Source of the DNA: Pigmentiphaga sp. NML030171
Lineage (GTDB): Bacteria > Pseudomonadota > Gammaproteobacteria > Burkholderiales > Burkholderiaceae_B
DNA length: 64,000 bases
Reading direction: 5' to 3'
Assembly (NCBI RefSeq): GCF_002188635.1
Contig: NZ_NINX01000040.1
Span: forward strand, 62,001 to 126,000
Positions 1 through 8,102 of the stretch are shown in pieces. Every line of letters starts with the position of its first letter. Position 1 is the stretch's first letter. Made by a program: the position numbers and the translations under genes. The notes beneath the pieces are model-generated. The model was not told where the DNA came from. It was given only the letters and a program-made list of their open reading frames with translations, and did not search any database.

Positions 1-685
1 ACGCGCCGACTTCCGCCTCGATGCGCAGCGGCACGCGCTGGCGCGCGGCCAGCGCCTCGATCTCGTTGCGTATGCCGGCGCGCGACACGCCCGTCAGGAT
101 CAGCGGCAGGCCGCGCAACTGGCGCACCGGGATCTCGCTGCGCGCGAGCAGCGGGTCCCCCGCGCGCCCCACCAGGCACAGGCGGTCCTCGAACAGGGGC
201 TCGACCGCCAGCATGTGCGCCGGCGGCGGGGCCGGCGTGGCGCCGCTCAGCAGCGCGATGTCGACCGCGTTGTCGCGCAGCATGTCGTGCATGGCCGGGC
301 TGAAGGCCTGCACGATGTGCGGCTGCGCATCGGGAAAGCGCTGCTTGATCGCGATCGTGAGCGCGGCGCCGATCACGGTCACGTAGTTGGGCGTCATGCC
401 GATGATGACCGGGCCGGACGGCGGCCCCTGCGTGTCGTGCACGTCGCTCTTGAGCTGGTCGAAGCTGCGCAGCAGGTATTGCGCGCGGTCCAGCAGGCGG
501 CGTCCCTCGGGCGTAAGCGTGGCGCCGCGCAGGTGGCGCTCGAACAGCCGCACGCCCAGTTCGTCCTCCAGCATGCGTATGCGCCGGCTCAGGGCCGGCT
601 GGGCGATGAAGAGCTGCTGCGCCGCCTTGGAGAAATTCTCGTGCGCGGCGACGGTCACGAAGTACTTCAGTTGACGAATGTCCAT
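1..685 (-). CDS. LysR-family transcriptional regulator, C-terminus cut by window edge
   Basis: The protein begins MDIRQLKYFVTVAAHENFSK and continues with a classic LysR winged helix-turn-helix (FIAQPALSRRIRMLEDELG) in the first 60 residues, then the start of the effector-binding domain (GPVIIGMTPNYVTVIG). The frame stays open to base 1, so about 228 residues are visible and the C-terminal part is missing. It is divergent from the alpha/beta-hydrolase gene starting near 819, with about 130 bp between them, which is the usual layout for a LysR regulator and its target. The effector cannot be told from sequence. Confidence 0.9.
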   Translation of the reverse strand, partial: MDIRQLKYFVTVAAHENFSKAAQQLFIAQPALSRRIRMLEDELGVRLFERHLRGATLTPEGRRLLDRAQYLLRSFDQLKSDVHDTQGPPSGPVIIGMTPNYVTVIGAALTIAIKQRFPDAQPHIVQAFSPAMHDMLRDNAVDIALLSGATPAPPPAHMLAVEPLFEDRLCLVGRAGDPLLARSEIPVRQLRGLPLILTGVSRAGIRNEIEALAARQRVPLRIEAEVGA

Positions 686-818
686 GGCCCCGCCGTTCCC
701 CCCTGTCGTGCGCCATACCCTGGCGGCATGGCCCCTGGACCGCGGAAATATGGCGCGGCCGAGCGAGACCGGCCCTATCATAGCTACGCTGCCCACCCCC
801 GTCACCGCCGCCTTGCCC

Positions 819-1763
819 ATGAAGCCCGACAACGCCCTGCTTGCCCGGCTGGACCCCGACATCGCGCCCCGCGTGCTGCGCCTGGTCGAGGCCGAGACCA
901 CGCCCTCGCACCTGCTGGAGCCGGCCCAGGTGCGCGCCGCCTTCCTGCGCGCGCGCCAGCCGCTGCGGCGCCCGCCGGTGCCGCTGGACATCGAGGACGC
1001 CGGCATCGCCGTCGACGGGGCGCCGCTGGCGCTGCGCCTGTACCGCCCGCGCCGGCCGCGGCCGCCCGCCCTGCTTTACCTGCACGGCGGCGCCTTCACC
1101 AACGGCGACCTCGACAGCCACGACGCCACCTGCTGCCTGCTGGCGATGGAAGCCGGCGTGATGGTGGCCAGCGTCGACTATCGCGTGCTGCCCGAGCATC
1201 GCTTCCCCGCCGCGTTCAATGACACCGTGGGCGCGCTGCGATGGCTGCATGAACGGGCCGCGGCGCTGGGCGCCGACCCCGCGCGCCTGGCCGTGGGCGG
1301 CGACAGCTCCGGCGCGAACCTGGCCCTGGCGGCGGCGCTGGAGACGCGCGGCCAGGTCCCGCTGCGGGCCATGTGGCTGGCCTACCCCATCATCGGCATC
1401 GATTTCGACACCCCCTCGTACCGCGAGAACGCCAACGCCCCGCTGCTGACCCGCGCCCGCTGCCGGCGGATCCTGCGCGACTACCTGGGGCGCGAACCGG
1501 GCCCGGACGACAGCCGGGTGGCGCCGCTGCTGGCGCCGGACTTCGCCGGCCTGCCGCCGGCGGTGGCGGTGGCCGCCGAACTGGACCCGCTGCGCAGCGA
1601 CGCCGAGATCCTGGCCGACCGCCTGCGGGAAGCCGGCGCGGCCTGCGAACTGGTGCGCGCGGCCGGCATGCCGCACGGGTTCCTGCGCTGGGTGGCCGAC
1701 AGCGCCGCGAGCCGGCGCATCGCCGTCCGGAGCGCGCAGGCGCTGGCCGCGCTGCTGGCCTGA
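819..1763 (+). CDS. alpha/beta hydrolase, hormone-sensitive-lipase (HSL/BD-FAE) type esterase
   Basis: This is a 314-residue cytosolic hydrolase of the HSL-like carboxylesterase family. Visible signatures are the oxyanion-hole motif HGGAF at residues 89-93, the nucleophile elbow GDSSG with Ser163, an acid-residue region ELDPLRSDAE, and a catalytic-His region MPHGFLRW near the C-terminus. An upstream in-frame ATG at 678 would overlap the divergent LysR start and add a low-complexity leader, so the ATG at 819 (MKPDNALLAR) is preferred. The natural substrate is unknown; such enzymes cleave short acyl esters. The divergent LysR at 1-685 is the likely regulator (inference). Confidence 0.85.
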   Translation: MKPDNALLARLDPDIAPRVLRLVEAETTPSHLLEPAQVRAAFLRARQPLRRPPVPLDIEDAGIAVDGAPLALRLYRPRRPRPPALLYLHGGAFTNGDLDSHDATCCLLAMEAGVMVASVDYRVLPEHRFPAAFNDTVGALRWLHERAAALGADPARLAVGGDSSGANLALAAALETRGQVPLRAMWLAYPIIGIDFDTPSYRENANAPLLTRARCRRILRDYLGREPGPDDSRVAPLLAPDFAGLPPAVAVAAELDPLRSDAEILADRLREAGAACELVRAAGMPHGFLRWVADSAASRRIAVRSAQALAALLA

Positions 1764-1830
1764 CGCGGGCGGCCCTTCCGGGGCGCCGGTACCGATAAAA
1801 TCGGACATACCGCAGCCCGGGACCACCGCC

Positions 1831-2742
1831 TTGGAACTTCGCCAGATCCAGTACTTCATCTGCCTTTTCGAGGAAGGCACCGTCACGGGCGCGGCGCGCC
1901 GGGTGAACGTCGTGCAGCCGGCCCTGAGCGCGCAGATCGTCAAGCTGGAAGAGGAACTGGGCCAGAAGCTGTTCATCCGCAGCGCGCGGGGCATGGAGCC
2001 TACCGAGGCGGGGCGGCGCATGTACCAGCTGTACCTGCCCATCCTGCGGGACCTGTCGCAGGCACGCGAGCAGATGACGCTGCGCAGCGGCGAAGTCGGC
2101 GGCGAGGTGGTGGTCGGCATGATCTCGTCGCTGGCCGAAAGCGTGCTGAGCGAGGCGCTGACCGATTTCGCCCGCGCCTATCCCAAGGTGAACGTTACCG
2201 TCACCAACGGACCGCTGCTCGACTGGGTGGCGTCCGGCAAGATCGACGCCGCGATCGTGGACAAGCCGCGCCGGCCATTCTCGCTCAACGTCGAACCCAT
2301 CATCGACGACGAACTCGTGCTGGTCGGCCCCGACGACAGCACGGTACCCGCGTCCCTGCCGCTGTCGGCCGCGGCCGCCCTGCCGCTGCTGTTCACCCCG
2401 CGCGAGCACAACCTGCGCGAAATCCTGGAAGACTACGCGCGCCAGGAAAACGTGGTGTTCAAGCCCGTGTTCGAGATCTATTCGATGACCGCGCTGCTGA
2501 GCCTGGCCGAGGACGCGGCCCTCTACGCCATCCTGCCCCGCACCGTGGTGCGCCGCCATGCGCGCCGCTCGCCGCTGCGCGTACGCACCATCGAGTCGCC
2601 CGCCATGGCGCGGCAGATCATCTGCGTCACGCATCCGCGCCGGCCGTTGACCACCGCCTCCGCGCTGTTCCTGGACGTGCTGCGCACGCACATACGCGGG
2701 CTGACGGACGGCGCCCCGCCTGCCGCCGATACCGATCGATGA
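1831..2742 (+). CDS. LysR-family transcriptional regulator
   Basis: This 303-residue protein has the standard LysR layout. An N-terminal HTH (FEEGTVTGAARRVNVVQPAL) is followed by the linker helix (LEEELGQKLFIRSARGMEPT) and a two-lobed effector domain from about residue 90 (GEVVVGMISS). The start is a TTG at 1831 because this gives the canonical LysR N-terminus MELRQIQYF; no convincing Shine-Dalgarno is seen. It lies codirectionally 240 bp upstream of a Bug receptor gene and the dihydroxyphthalate-decarboxylase-like gene, which it may control (inference from position only). Confidence 0.88.
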   Translation: MELRQIQYFICLFEEGTVTGAARRVNVVQPALSAQIVKLEEELGQKLFIRSARGMEPTEAGRRMYQLYLPILRDLSQAREQMTLRSGEVGGEVVVGMISSLAESVLSEALTDFARAYPKVNVTVTNGPLLDWVASGKIDAAIVDKPRRPFSLNVEPIIDDELVLVGPDDSTVPASLPLSAAAALPLLFTPREHNLREILEDYARQENVVFKPVFEIYSMTALLSLAEDAALYAILPRTVVRRHARRSPLRVRTIESPAMARQIICVTHPRRPLTTASALFLDVLRTHIRGLTDGAPPAADTDR

Positions 2743-2983
2743 TGGCTGCGATCAGTATTAATCATGGCCCGCAACCGGTTCCCGCCGCCCTTCCCGACTT
2801 AGAATTTCCGCAGCGCCGCGAGCCGCCCCGGCGGGGCCGCTAGCAACACCCGGCGCCTCCAGGACGCACCGGGCGTGGTGACCCACGCGCCGGCGCGCAC
2901 ATTCCCCATCCCGCAAGCGACCGTGTCCGGCGTGGCATGGGGATCGGTACGAATCATTGAAAAAGCACAAGATGGAGAACTGC

Positions 2984-3958
2984 ATGAAAACCTCGGCACG
3001 CGCCCTGTTCGCCGCCCTGGCGGTGGCCGCGGCCGCCGCCTCGCCCCTGGCGATGGCGGACAACTACCCCTCCAAGCCCGTGCGCGTCATCGTGCCCGTG
3101 ACCGCCGGCGGCGGCGTGGACACGGCCGCGCGCCTGATCGCCACGCACCTGCGCGCCGAGCTGGGCCAGACCTTCGTGGTCGAGAACAAGCCCGGGGCCG
3201 GCGGCAACATCGGGCTGGACCTGCTGGCCAAGGCGCCGGCCGACGGCTACACGCTGGCCATCATTCCCAACACGATGACCATCAACCACACGTTGATGAA
3301 CAAGCTGCCCTTCGACACGCTCAAGAGCTTCGCGCCGGTGGTGCAGATCGGCACCACGCCGGCGGTGCTGGGCGCGCGCGCCGATCTCGCGCCCAAGTCG
3401 CTCAAGGACCTCGTGGCCTACGCCAAGGGCAACCCGGGCAAGCTGTCCTACGCCGGTTGCGACACCGGCTCGGCGCTGCACCTGGCCGGCGAGATGTTCA
3501 AGCAGCAGGCCAACGTGGACATCACGCACGTGCCGTACAAGGGCTGCTCGGACTCGGTGCCCAACGTGCTGGGTGGGCAGGTGGACCTGATCTTCATCAC
3601 GCTGACCAACATCGCGGGCTACCTCAAGGACGGCCGCATGCGCGTCTACGCCGTCGCGGCGGACCAGCGCACGCCCTATGCGCCCGACCTGCCCACCGGC
3701 GCCGAACAAGGCTTCCCCGGTTTCAACATCGACATCTGGTATGGCATGCTGGCCCCCGCGGGCACGCCGCGCGAGATCGTCGCCAGGCTGAATTCGGCCG
3801 TGAACGCCATCCTGAAGAAGCCCGAAGTGCAATCGACGCTGGCCACCAGCTACCTGACGCCGGTGGGCGGCACGCCCGAACAGTTCGGGCAGAAGATCCG
3901 TTCCGACATCGACCGCTACGGCGCCGTCATCCGGAAGGCCAACATCCGCATCGAATGA
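2984..3958 (+). CDS. Bug-family (TctC) periplasmic solute-binding receptor
   Basis: This 324-residue secreted protein has an N-terminal signal peptide (KTSARALFAALAVAAAA, cleavage after AMA). The mature Bug fold starts with YPSKPVRVIVPVTAGGGVDT and carries the family's hairpin signature VVENKPGAGGNIG, with ADGYTLAI following. The ATG at 2984 is preferred over in-frame starts at 2957 and 2972 because a GGAG lies about 7 nt upstream and the signal peptide begins cleanly. Bug proteins bind organic acids such as carboxylates, amino acids and aromatic acids. There are no adjacent TctA/TctB membrane subunits, so this is an orphan receptor. The next gene starts 31 bp downstream, suggesting cotranscription. 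Confidence 0.92.
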   Translation: MKTSARALFAALAVAAAAASPLAMADNYPSKPVRVIVPVTAGGGVDTAARLIATHLRAELGQTFVVENKPGAGGNIGLDLLAKAPADGYTLAIIPNTMTINHTLMNKLPFDTLKSFAPVVQIGTTPAVLGARADLAPKSLKDLVAYAKGNPGKLSYAGCDTGSALHLAGEMFKQQANVDITHVPYKGCSDSVPNVLGGQVDLIFITLTNIAGYLKDGRMRVYAVAADQRTPYAPDLPTGAEQGFPGFNIDIWYGMLAPAGTPREIVARLNSAVNAILKKPEVQSTLATSYLTPVGGTPEQFGQKIRSDIDRYGAVIRKANIRIE

Positions 3959-3989
3959 CCGTCCAACTTTCTCTTTATCGAGGCCGCTT

Positions 3990-4982
3990 ATGTCCAAACT
4001 GAGACTTTCCCTGGGCTGCTGGGACTACGACCGCACCCGCGCGCTGATGGACGGTACCGTCGTTCCCGACGGCATCGACCTGAACTACCTGAACATGCCG
4101 GTCGAGGAAACCTTCTTCCGCATGCTGCGGCATCGCGAGTTCGACGTGGCCGAGATGTCGCTGTCGTCCTACACCGTGTCGCTGTTCAAGCCCGAGCGGC
4201 CCTTCATCGCGATCCCGATCTTCCCCTCGCGCTTCTTCCGCCACTCGTGCATCTACGTGAACGCGGATGCGGGCATCCGCGAGCCCAAGGACCTGATCGG
4301 CAAGCGCATCGGCACGCCCGAGTACCAGATGACCGCGCCGGTGTGGATCCGCGGCATCCTGGACGAACACTACGGCGTGCCCGTCGACAGCGTGACCTAC
4401 GTCACCGGCGGCGAAGAAGAGCCAGGCCGTCCCGAGAAGCTCAAGATCGACCTGCCCCCCAACATCAAGGTCGAGCAGATCGGCCCCACGCAGACCCTGT
4501 CGCAGATGCTGCTGGACGGCGAGATCGACGCCCTGCACACCGCGCGCATGCCGTCCACCTTCCTGACCGGCAAGGGCAAGGTCACGCGGCTGTTCCCCGA
4601 TTTCGAAGCGGTCGAGCGCGAGTACTTCCGCAACACGGGGATCTTCCCCATCATGCATACGCTGGTCATCCGCCGCGAAATCTACGAGGCCAACCGCTGG
4701 GTCGCGCAGTCGCTGTACAAGGCCTTCGTGCAGGCGCAGCAGGTGGCCTACCAGAACCTGCGCGAGACCGCCGCGCTCAAGATCATGCATCCCTGGCTGC
4801 TGGGCAACATGGAAGCCGTGATCAAGGAAATGGGCGAAGACTTCTGGGCCTACGGCTTCGAGAACAACCGCAAGACGCTGGAGACCTTCCTGCGCTACCA
4901 CCACCAGGGTGGGCTGTCGAAGAAGCTGCTGACGCCGGAAGACCTGTTCGCGCCGGAGACCTTCGAGGCGTTCAAGATCTGA
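3990..4982 (+). CDS. 4,5-dihydroxyphthalate decarboxylase-like protein (periplasmic-binding-protein fold)
   Basis: This 330-residue protein starts MSKLRLSLGCWDYDRTRALMDG and carries VEETFFRMLRHREFDVAEMS and GTPEYQMTAPVWIRGIL. Proteins with this signature are annotated as 4,5-dihydroxyphthalate decarboxylase (Pht5/OphC type) and share the NMT1/type-2 binding-protein fold. No signal peptide is visible, so it is probably cytoplasmic. The enzyme would convert 4,5-dihydroxyphthalate to protocatechuate. Family members are often annotated only by homology, and this copy has no phthalate dihydrodiol dehydrogenase beside it, so the exact substrate is uncertain. It is codirectional with, and 31 bp from, the upstream Bug receptor gene. 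Confidence 0.75.
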   Translation: MSKLRLSLGCWDYDRTRALMDGTVVPDGIDLNYLNMPVEETFFRMLRHREFDVAEMSLSSYTVSLFKPERPFIAIPIFPSRFFRHSCIYVNADAGIREPKDLIGKRIGTPEYQMTAPVWIRGILDEHYGVPVDSVTYVTGGEEEPGRPEKLKIDLPPNIKVEQIGPTQTLSQMLLDGEIDALHTARMPSTFLTGKGKVTRLFPDFEAVEREYFRNTGIFPIMHTLVIRREIYEANRWVAQSLYKAFVQAQQVAYQNLRETAALKIMHPWLLGNMEAVIKEMGEDFWAYGFENNRKTLETFLRYHHQGGLSKKLLTPEDLFAPETFEAFKI

Positions 4983-4993
4983 ACGCCGTAGCC

Positions 4994-5021
4994 GGGCAGG
5001 CCGCGCGCACGCGGCCTGCCC
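4994..5021. terminator. GC-rich hairpin between convergent genes
   Basis: Perfect 12-bp arms (GGGCAGGCCGCG at 4994-5005 and its complement at 5010-5021) enclose a 4-nt loop. The hairpin sits 12 bp after one stop codon and 6 bp before the other, between the decarboxylase-like gene and the opposing aldo/keto reductase. There is no strong T-tract on either side, so it may serve as a bidirectional terminator or simply protect the 3' ends. Confidence 0.6.
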
Positions 5022-5027
5022 GCCGGC

Positions 5028-6077
5028 TCAGGGGCAGGGATTGGGCTGGCTGCGATGGATGCGCTCGATGCCCTCCAGCACTTCGGGGGCAAGCGTGACC
5101 TGCGCGCTGGCGATGTTCTCCTGCAGTTGCGCCATGGTGGTCGCGCCGATCAGGTTGCTGGCCACGAACGGCCTGCTGTTCACCCAGGCCAGCGCCATCT
5201 GCGCCGGCACGAGGCCATGGTCGCGCGCGAGCTCCACGTACTGGCGCGCGGCCGATTCGGCCTGGGGCCCGTCATAGCGGGTGAAGCGCGAGAACAGCGT
5301 CAGGCGCGCGCCCTCGGGCCGCGCGCCGCCCAGGTACTTGCCCGACAGCACGCCCATGCCCAGCGGCGAATAGGCCAGCAAGCTGACCTGCTCGAACTGC
5401 GTGAACTCGGACAGGCCGATTTCGTACACGCGGTTGAGCAGGCTGTAGGGATTCTGGATGGACGCGATGCGCGGCAGGCCGCGCGTCTCGGACAGTTTCA
5501 GGAACTGCGCCACGCCCCACGGCGTTTCATTCGAGACGCCGATGTGCCGCACCTTGCCCTCGCGCACGAAGTCCTGCAGCACCGACAGCGTTTCCTCGAT
5601 GGGCACGGTGTAGTCGTCCTTCACCCAGGGATAGGCGAGCTGGCCGAAGGTGGCCGTGGTGCGGTCGGGCCAGTGCAGCTGGTAGAGATCGAGGTAGTCC
5701 GTCTGCAGGCGCTTGAGGCTGTCGTGCAGCGCGGCAGTCAGGTTCTTGCGGTCCAGGAAGGGCTTGCCGTCGCGGATGTGGCCGGGACGCTTGGCATCGC
5801 GCAAGGGGCCGGCGACCTTGCTGGTCAGCACGATGTCCTGGCGGCGGCCGGTGCGGGCCAGCCAGGTGCCGATGTAGGCCTCGGTGCGGCCCTGGGTCTC
5901 GGCCTTGGGCGGCACCGGATACATCTCGGCGGCATCCACCAGGTTCACGCCCTGCGCCAGCGCGTAATCCAGTTGCTCGTGGGCCTCGGCTTCGCTGTTC
6001 TGCTCCCCCCAGGTCATGGTTCCCAGCCCGATCACGCTGACTTCGAGATCGGTGCGTCCCAGTTTGCGGTATTCCAC
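5028..6077 (-). CDS. tas: Tas-type NADP(H)-dependent aldo/keto reductase
   Basis: This 349-residue TIM-barrel oxidoreductase closely resembles E. coli Tas (YgdS). The N-terminus has LEVSVIGLGTMTWGEQNSEA and the catalytic-Tyr region VDAAEMYPVPPKAETQG, followed by a Lys in LTSKVAG and His in YQLHWPDR. A GTG start at 6077 is chosen because GGAG lies 8 nt upstream and the resulting length matches Tas; an ATG 33 bp further upstream only adds a polar leader. It would reduce carbonyl compounds with NADPH in the cytosol; the substrate is unknown. It is a single gene, convergent with the upstream pathway genes and divergent from the DUF202 pair. Confidence 0.9.
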   Translation of the reverse strand: MEYRKLGRTDLEVSVIGLGTMTWGEQNSEAEAHEQLDYALAQGVNLVDAAEMYPVPPKAETQGRTEAYIGTWLARTGRRQDIVLTSKVAGPLRDAKRPGHIRDGKPFLDRKNLTAALHDSLKRLQTDYLDLYQLHWPDRTTATFGQLAYPWVKDDYTVPIEETLSVLQDFVREGKVRHIGVSNETPWGVAQFLKLSETRGLPRIASIQNPYSLLNRVYEIGLSEFTQFEQVSLLAYSPLGMGVLSGKYLGGARPEGARLTLFSRFTRYDGPQAESAARQYVELARDHGLVPAQMALAWVNSRPFVASNLIGATTMAQLQENIASAQVTLAPEVLEGIERIHRSQPNPCP

Positions 6078-6203
6078 GTCTGTGCTCCGGTTGCGGGTTG
6101 GTCCGTCCAAGGTTACTGCATGGCCGCTGTCGACTGCATGAAAGCCCTGCGCGACAGCCTAAAATAGCGGCACCCGAACCAAACCCCGCAGGAGAGCCCC
6201 CGC

Positions 6204-6545
6204 ATGCAAGAGGATGACGGCCGCGAACCCGACTATCGCTTCACGCTGGCCAACGAACGCACCTTCCTCGCCTGGATACGCACCGCGCTTGCCGTGCTGG
6301 CCGGCGCCATCCTGCTGCACCAGTTCGGCGGCGTGGTCCAGCCGCATTGGCCGCTGCTGGCGCTGAGCGTGGCGATGACCGTCGCCGGCCTGGTCTTCTG
6401 CTGCGGCGCCTATTTCCAGTGGAAGGCCAACCAGCAGGCCATGCGGCACTCGCGGCCCCTGCCGCGTTCGACCTTGATTCCGCTGGCCGCGGGCGTGACC
6501 CTGCTGGTCGCCGTGGTGGCCGGCCTGTTCGTGCTATTCCGATGA
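6204..6545 (+). CDS. DUF202 (YidH-type) inner-membrane protein
   Basis: This small 113-residue membrane protein begins with the DUF202 signature DYRFTLANERTFLAWIRTAL and has three predicted transmembrane helices (about residues 25-42, 48-68 and 90-111). A good Shine-Dalgarno (AGGAG) precedes the ATG. Function is unknown; E. coli has the paralogous pair YidH/YidG. The stop overlaps the start of the next DUF202 gene by 4 bp (ATGA), so the two are translationally coupled. Confidence 0.88.
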   Translation: MQEDDGREPDYRFTLANERTFLAWIRTALAVLAGAILLHQFGGVVQPHWPLLALSVAMTVAGLVFCCGAYFQWKANQQAMRHSRPLPRSTLIPLAAGVTLLVAVVAGLFVLFR

Positions 6546-6850
6546 GTTCGCAGCTTGACCCGGGGCTGCAACCCCAGCGCACCGCGCTGTCCTGGGGCCG
6601 GACCGGCCTGTCGATGACGGCCGTTGCGCTGCTGGTGCTGCGCGCGGGCGTGCAGGAACACCAGCCGATGTTCCTGATCGTGGGCGCGCTGGACATGCTG
6701 TGCGCCATCCTGTTCTTCGCGACCGCGTCATGGCGCCGGTCGGCCCTGGCCCTGGACAAGATCCACGCCGCCTCGTCGGCGTGGATGGCTGGCATCACCG
6801 CGTTGGTGGCCATCACGAGCCTGGCCGGGACCTGGCTCGTGCTGAGCTAG
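6542..6850 (+). CDS. DUF202 (YidG-type) inner-membrane protein
   Basis: The protein has 102 residues: MSSQLDPGLQPQRTALSWGR then three hydrophobic helices. The ERTALSWGRT-like N-terminal motif matches the second, YidG-like, type of DUF202. It begins in the ATGA overlap with the preceding YidH-type gene, so the two small membrane proteins probably act together. It ends 1 bp before the stop of the convergent isochorismatase gene, leaving no room for a separate terminator. Function unknown. Confidence 0.85.
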   Translation: MSSQLDPGLQPQRTALSWGRTGLSMTAVALLVLRAGVQEHQPMFLIVGALDMLCAILFFATASWRRSALALDKIHAASSAWMAGITALVAITSLAGTWLVLS

Positions 6851-6851
6851 T

Positions 6852-7496
6852 TCAGCCCCTGCCCTTGGCCACCAGCGACCTGAACTCGTCCACGTTCATC
6901 ACGTGCGCGGTCGAGAACGCGAGGATGGTCAGCGTCGCCTTGTGCACCTCGGCCGCGCTCATCGCGCCCCAGCCCACGTCGGGATAGTCGAAGGTGCCGG
7001 TGGCATCGGCCAGGAACGCCACCTTGTAGTTGTGGAACATCGCGTCGCGCGCCGTGGCGTGGCAGCAGTTCTCGGTGGTGGTGCCCGAGATCACGACGTT
7101 CCGTATGCCCCATTCGCGCAGGATGATGTCCAGGTCGGTGCCGTAGAAACCGCTGTAGCGGTGCTTTTTGATGACATGCTCGCCCGGGGCCGGAGCGAGT
7201 TCGGGATAGATGTCGGCGCCCTTGGTGCCGTCCACCAGGGACGAGTGGTCGGCGATGGGTCCGTACAGGTCGCGAAACAGCCCCATGTCGCAGCCGTCGT
7301 CACGATGCACGTGCGCGGTATAGAGCACGCGTATCCCCTGCTCGCGGCAAAAGCGCAGGGTCTCGGCCAGCTTGCCGACCATGTCCCTGGCCTGCCGGGA
7401 CTGGAGCTTGGCGCCGTCGGCGACGAAGTCGTTCTGCATGTCCACCACGACCATGGCGGTCTGGCGGGGATCGATGCGGTCGAAGCGGTAGGGCAT
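6852..7496 (-). CDS. isochorismatase-family cysteine hydrolase
   Basis: This 214-residue protein has the alpha/beta cysteine-hydrolase fold. The expected catalytic triad is visible: Asp19 (VVVDMQNDF), Lys111 (VIKKHRYSGFYGTDLD) and Cys144 (GTTTENCCHATARDA). Relatives include nicotinamidases, N-carbamoylsarcosine amidases, biuret and peroxyureidoacrylate amidohydrolases, and the exact amide cannot be decided. A GGAG Shine-Dalgarno lies 7-10 nt before the ATG. It is divergent from the MarR gene starting near 7596, which may regulate it. Confidence 0.88.
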   Translation of the reverse strand: MPYRFDRIDPRQTAMVVVDMQNDFVADGAKLQSRQARDMVGKLAETLRFCREQGIRVLYTAHVHRDDGCDMGLFRDLYGPIADHSSLVDGTKGADIYPELAPAPGEHVIKKHRYSGFYGTDLDIILREWGIRNVVISGTTTENCCHATARDAMFHNYKVAFLADATGTFDYPDVGWGAMSAAEVHKATLTILAFSTAHVMNVDEFRSLVAKGRG

Positions 7497-7595
7497 GGCT
7501 GTCTCCTTTGATCATCGACGAGCGGTGACACACTGCATAATATATCCACCTCCGCCGTGCGCCCGGCTACCATCGCCGCGGCGCCTCAATCGACC

Positions 7596-8090
7596 ATGCC
7601 GAAGAAGACTCCGCCCGACCCGACCGTCCCGCTCGAGCACCGCATCGCCTATCAGGCGCTGATGATCGCGACACGCATCTCGCAGTTCCTGGCCCCCATG
7701 TGGGAAGAAAAGTACGGCCTGACGACCATCACGTGGCGCGTAATGGCAGTGGTCGGACGCTTCGGCCCACTGTCGGCCAAGGAAGTAGCTGAACATACGA
7801 GCACGGACGCTTTCTTCGTCTCGCGCGCCATCGTGCAGCTGACCAGGCAGGGCTATATGACCAAGGGCGTCGATCCGCGCGATCGCCGGCGTTCCGTGCT
7901 GCAGTTGACCGAGGCAGGCGAGCGGGCGCGCATGGACGTGGAGCGCGTGATGAGCGCACTGGAACATGACGTGCTGGGTGCGATGGGCCAGGGAGAAGAG
8001 CGCCACATCCGGGAGACGCTGAGCAAGCTGGCGGCCACGGCTTCGGATCGGCTGAAGTCTCCCCGGACCTGGAAAGACTTCGCCGATTGA
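7596..8090 (+). CDS. MarR-family transcriptional regulator
   Basis: The protein has 164 residues with the MarR winged-helix core: LTTITWRVMAVVGRFGPLSA, recognition region AEHTSTDAFFVSRAIVQL, and wing VDPRDRRRSVLQLTEAG. A GTG start at 7557 in the same frame would add 13 residues; neither start has a clear Shine-Dalgarno. It is convergent with the Rieske-oxygenase/Bug operon (stops 12 bp apart) and divergent from the isochorismatase gene. The 39-bp palindrome in front of the Rieske gene contains TTTGATCA, and the same 8-mer occurs in the 7497-7595 divergent gap (about 7507-7514). It is therefore a good candidate for the repressor of both units (inference). Confidence 0.88.
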   Translation: MPKKTPPDPTVPLEHRIAYQALMIATRISQFLAPMWEEKYGLTTITWRVMAVVGRFGPLSAKEVAEHTSTDAFFVSRAIVQLTRQGYMTKGVDPRDRRRSVLQLTEAGERARMDVERVMSALEHDVLGAMGQGEERHIRETLSKLAATASDRLKSPRTWKDFAD

Positions 8091-8102
8091 CCTTACCGCA
8101 GG

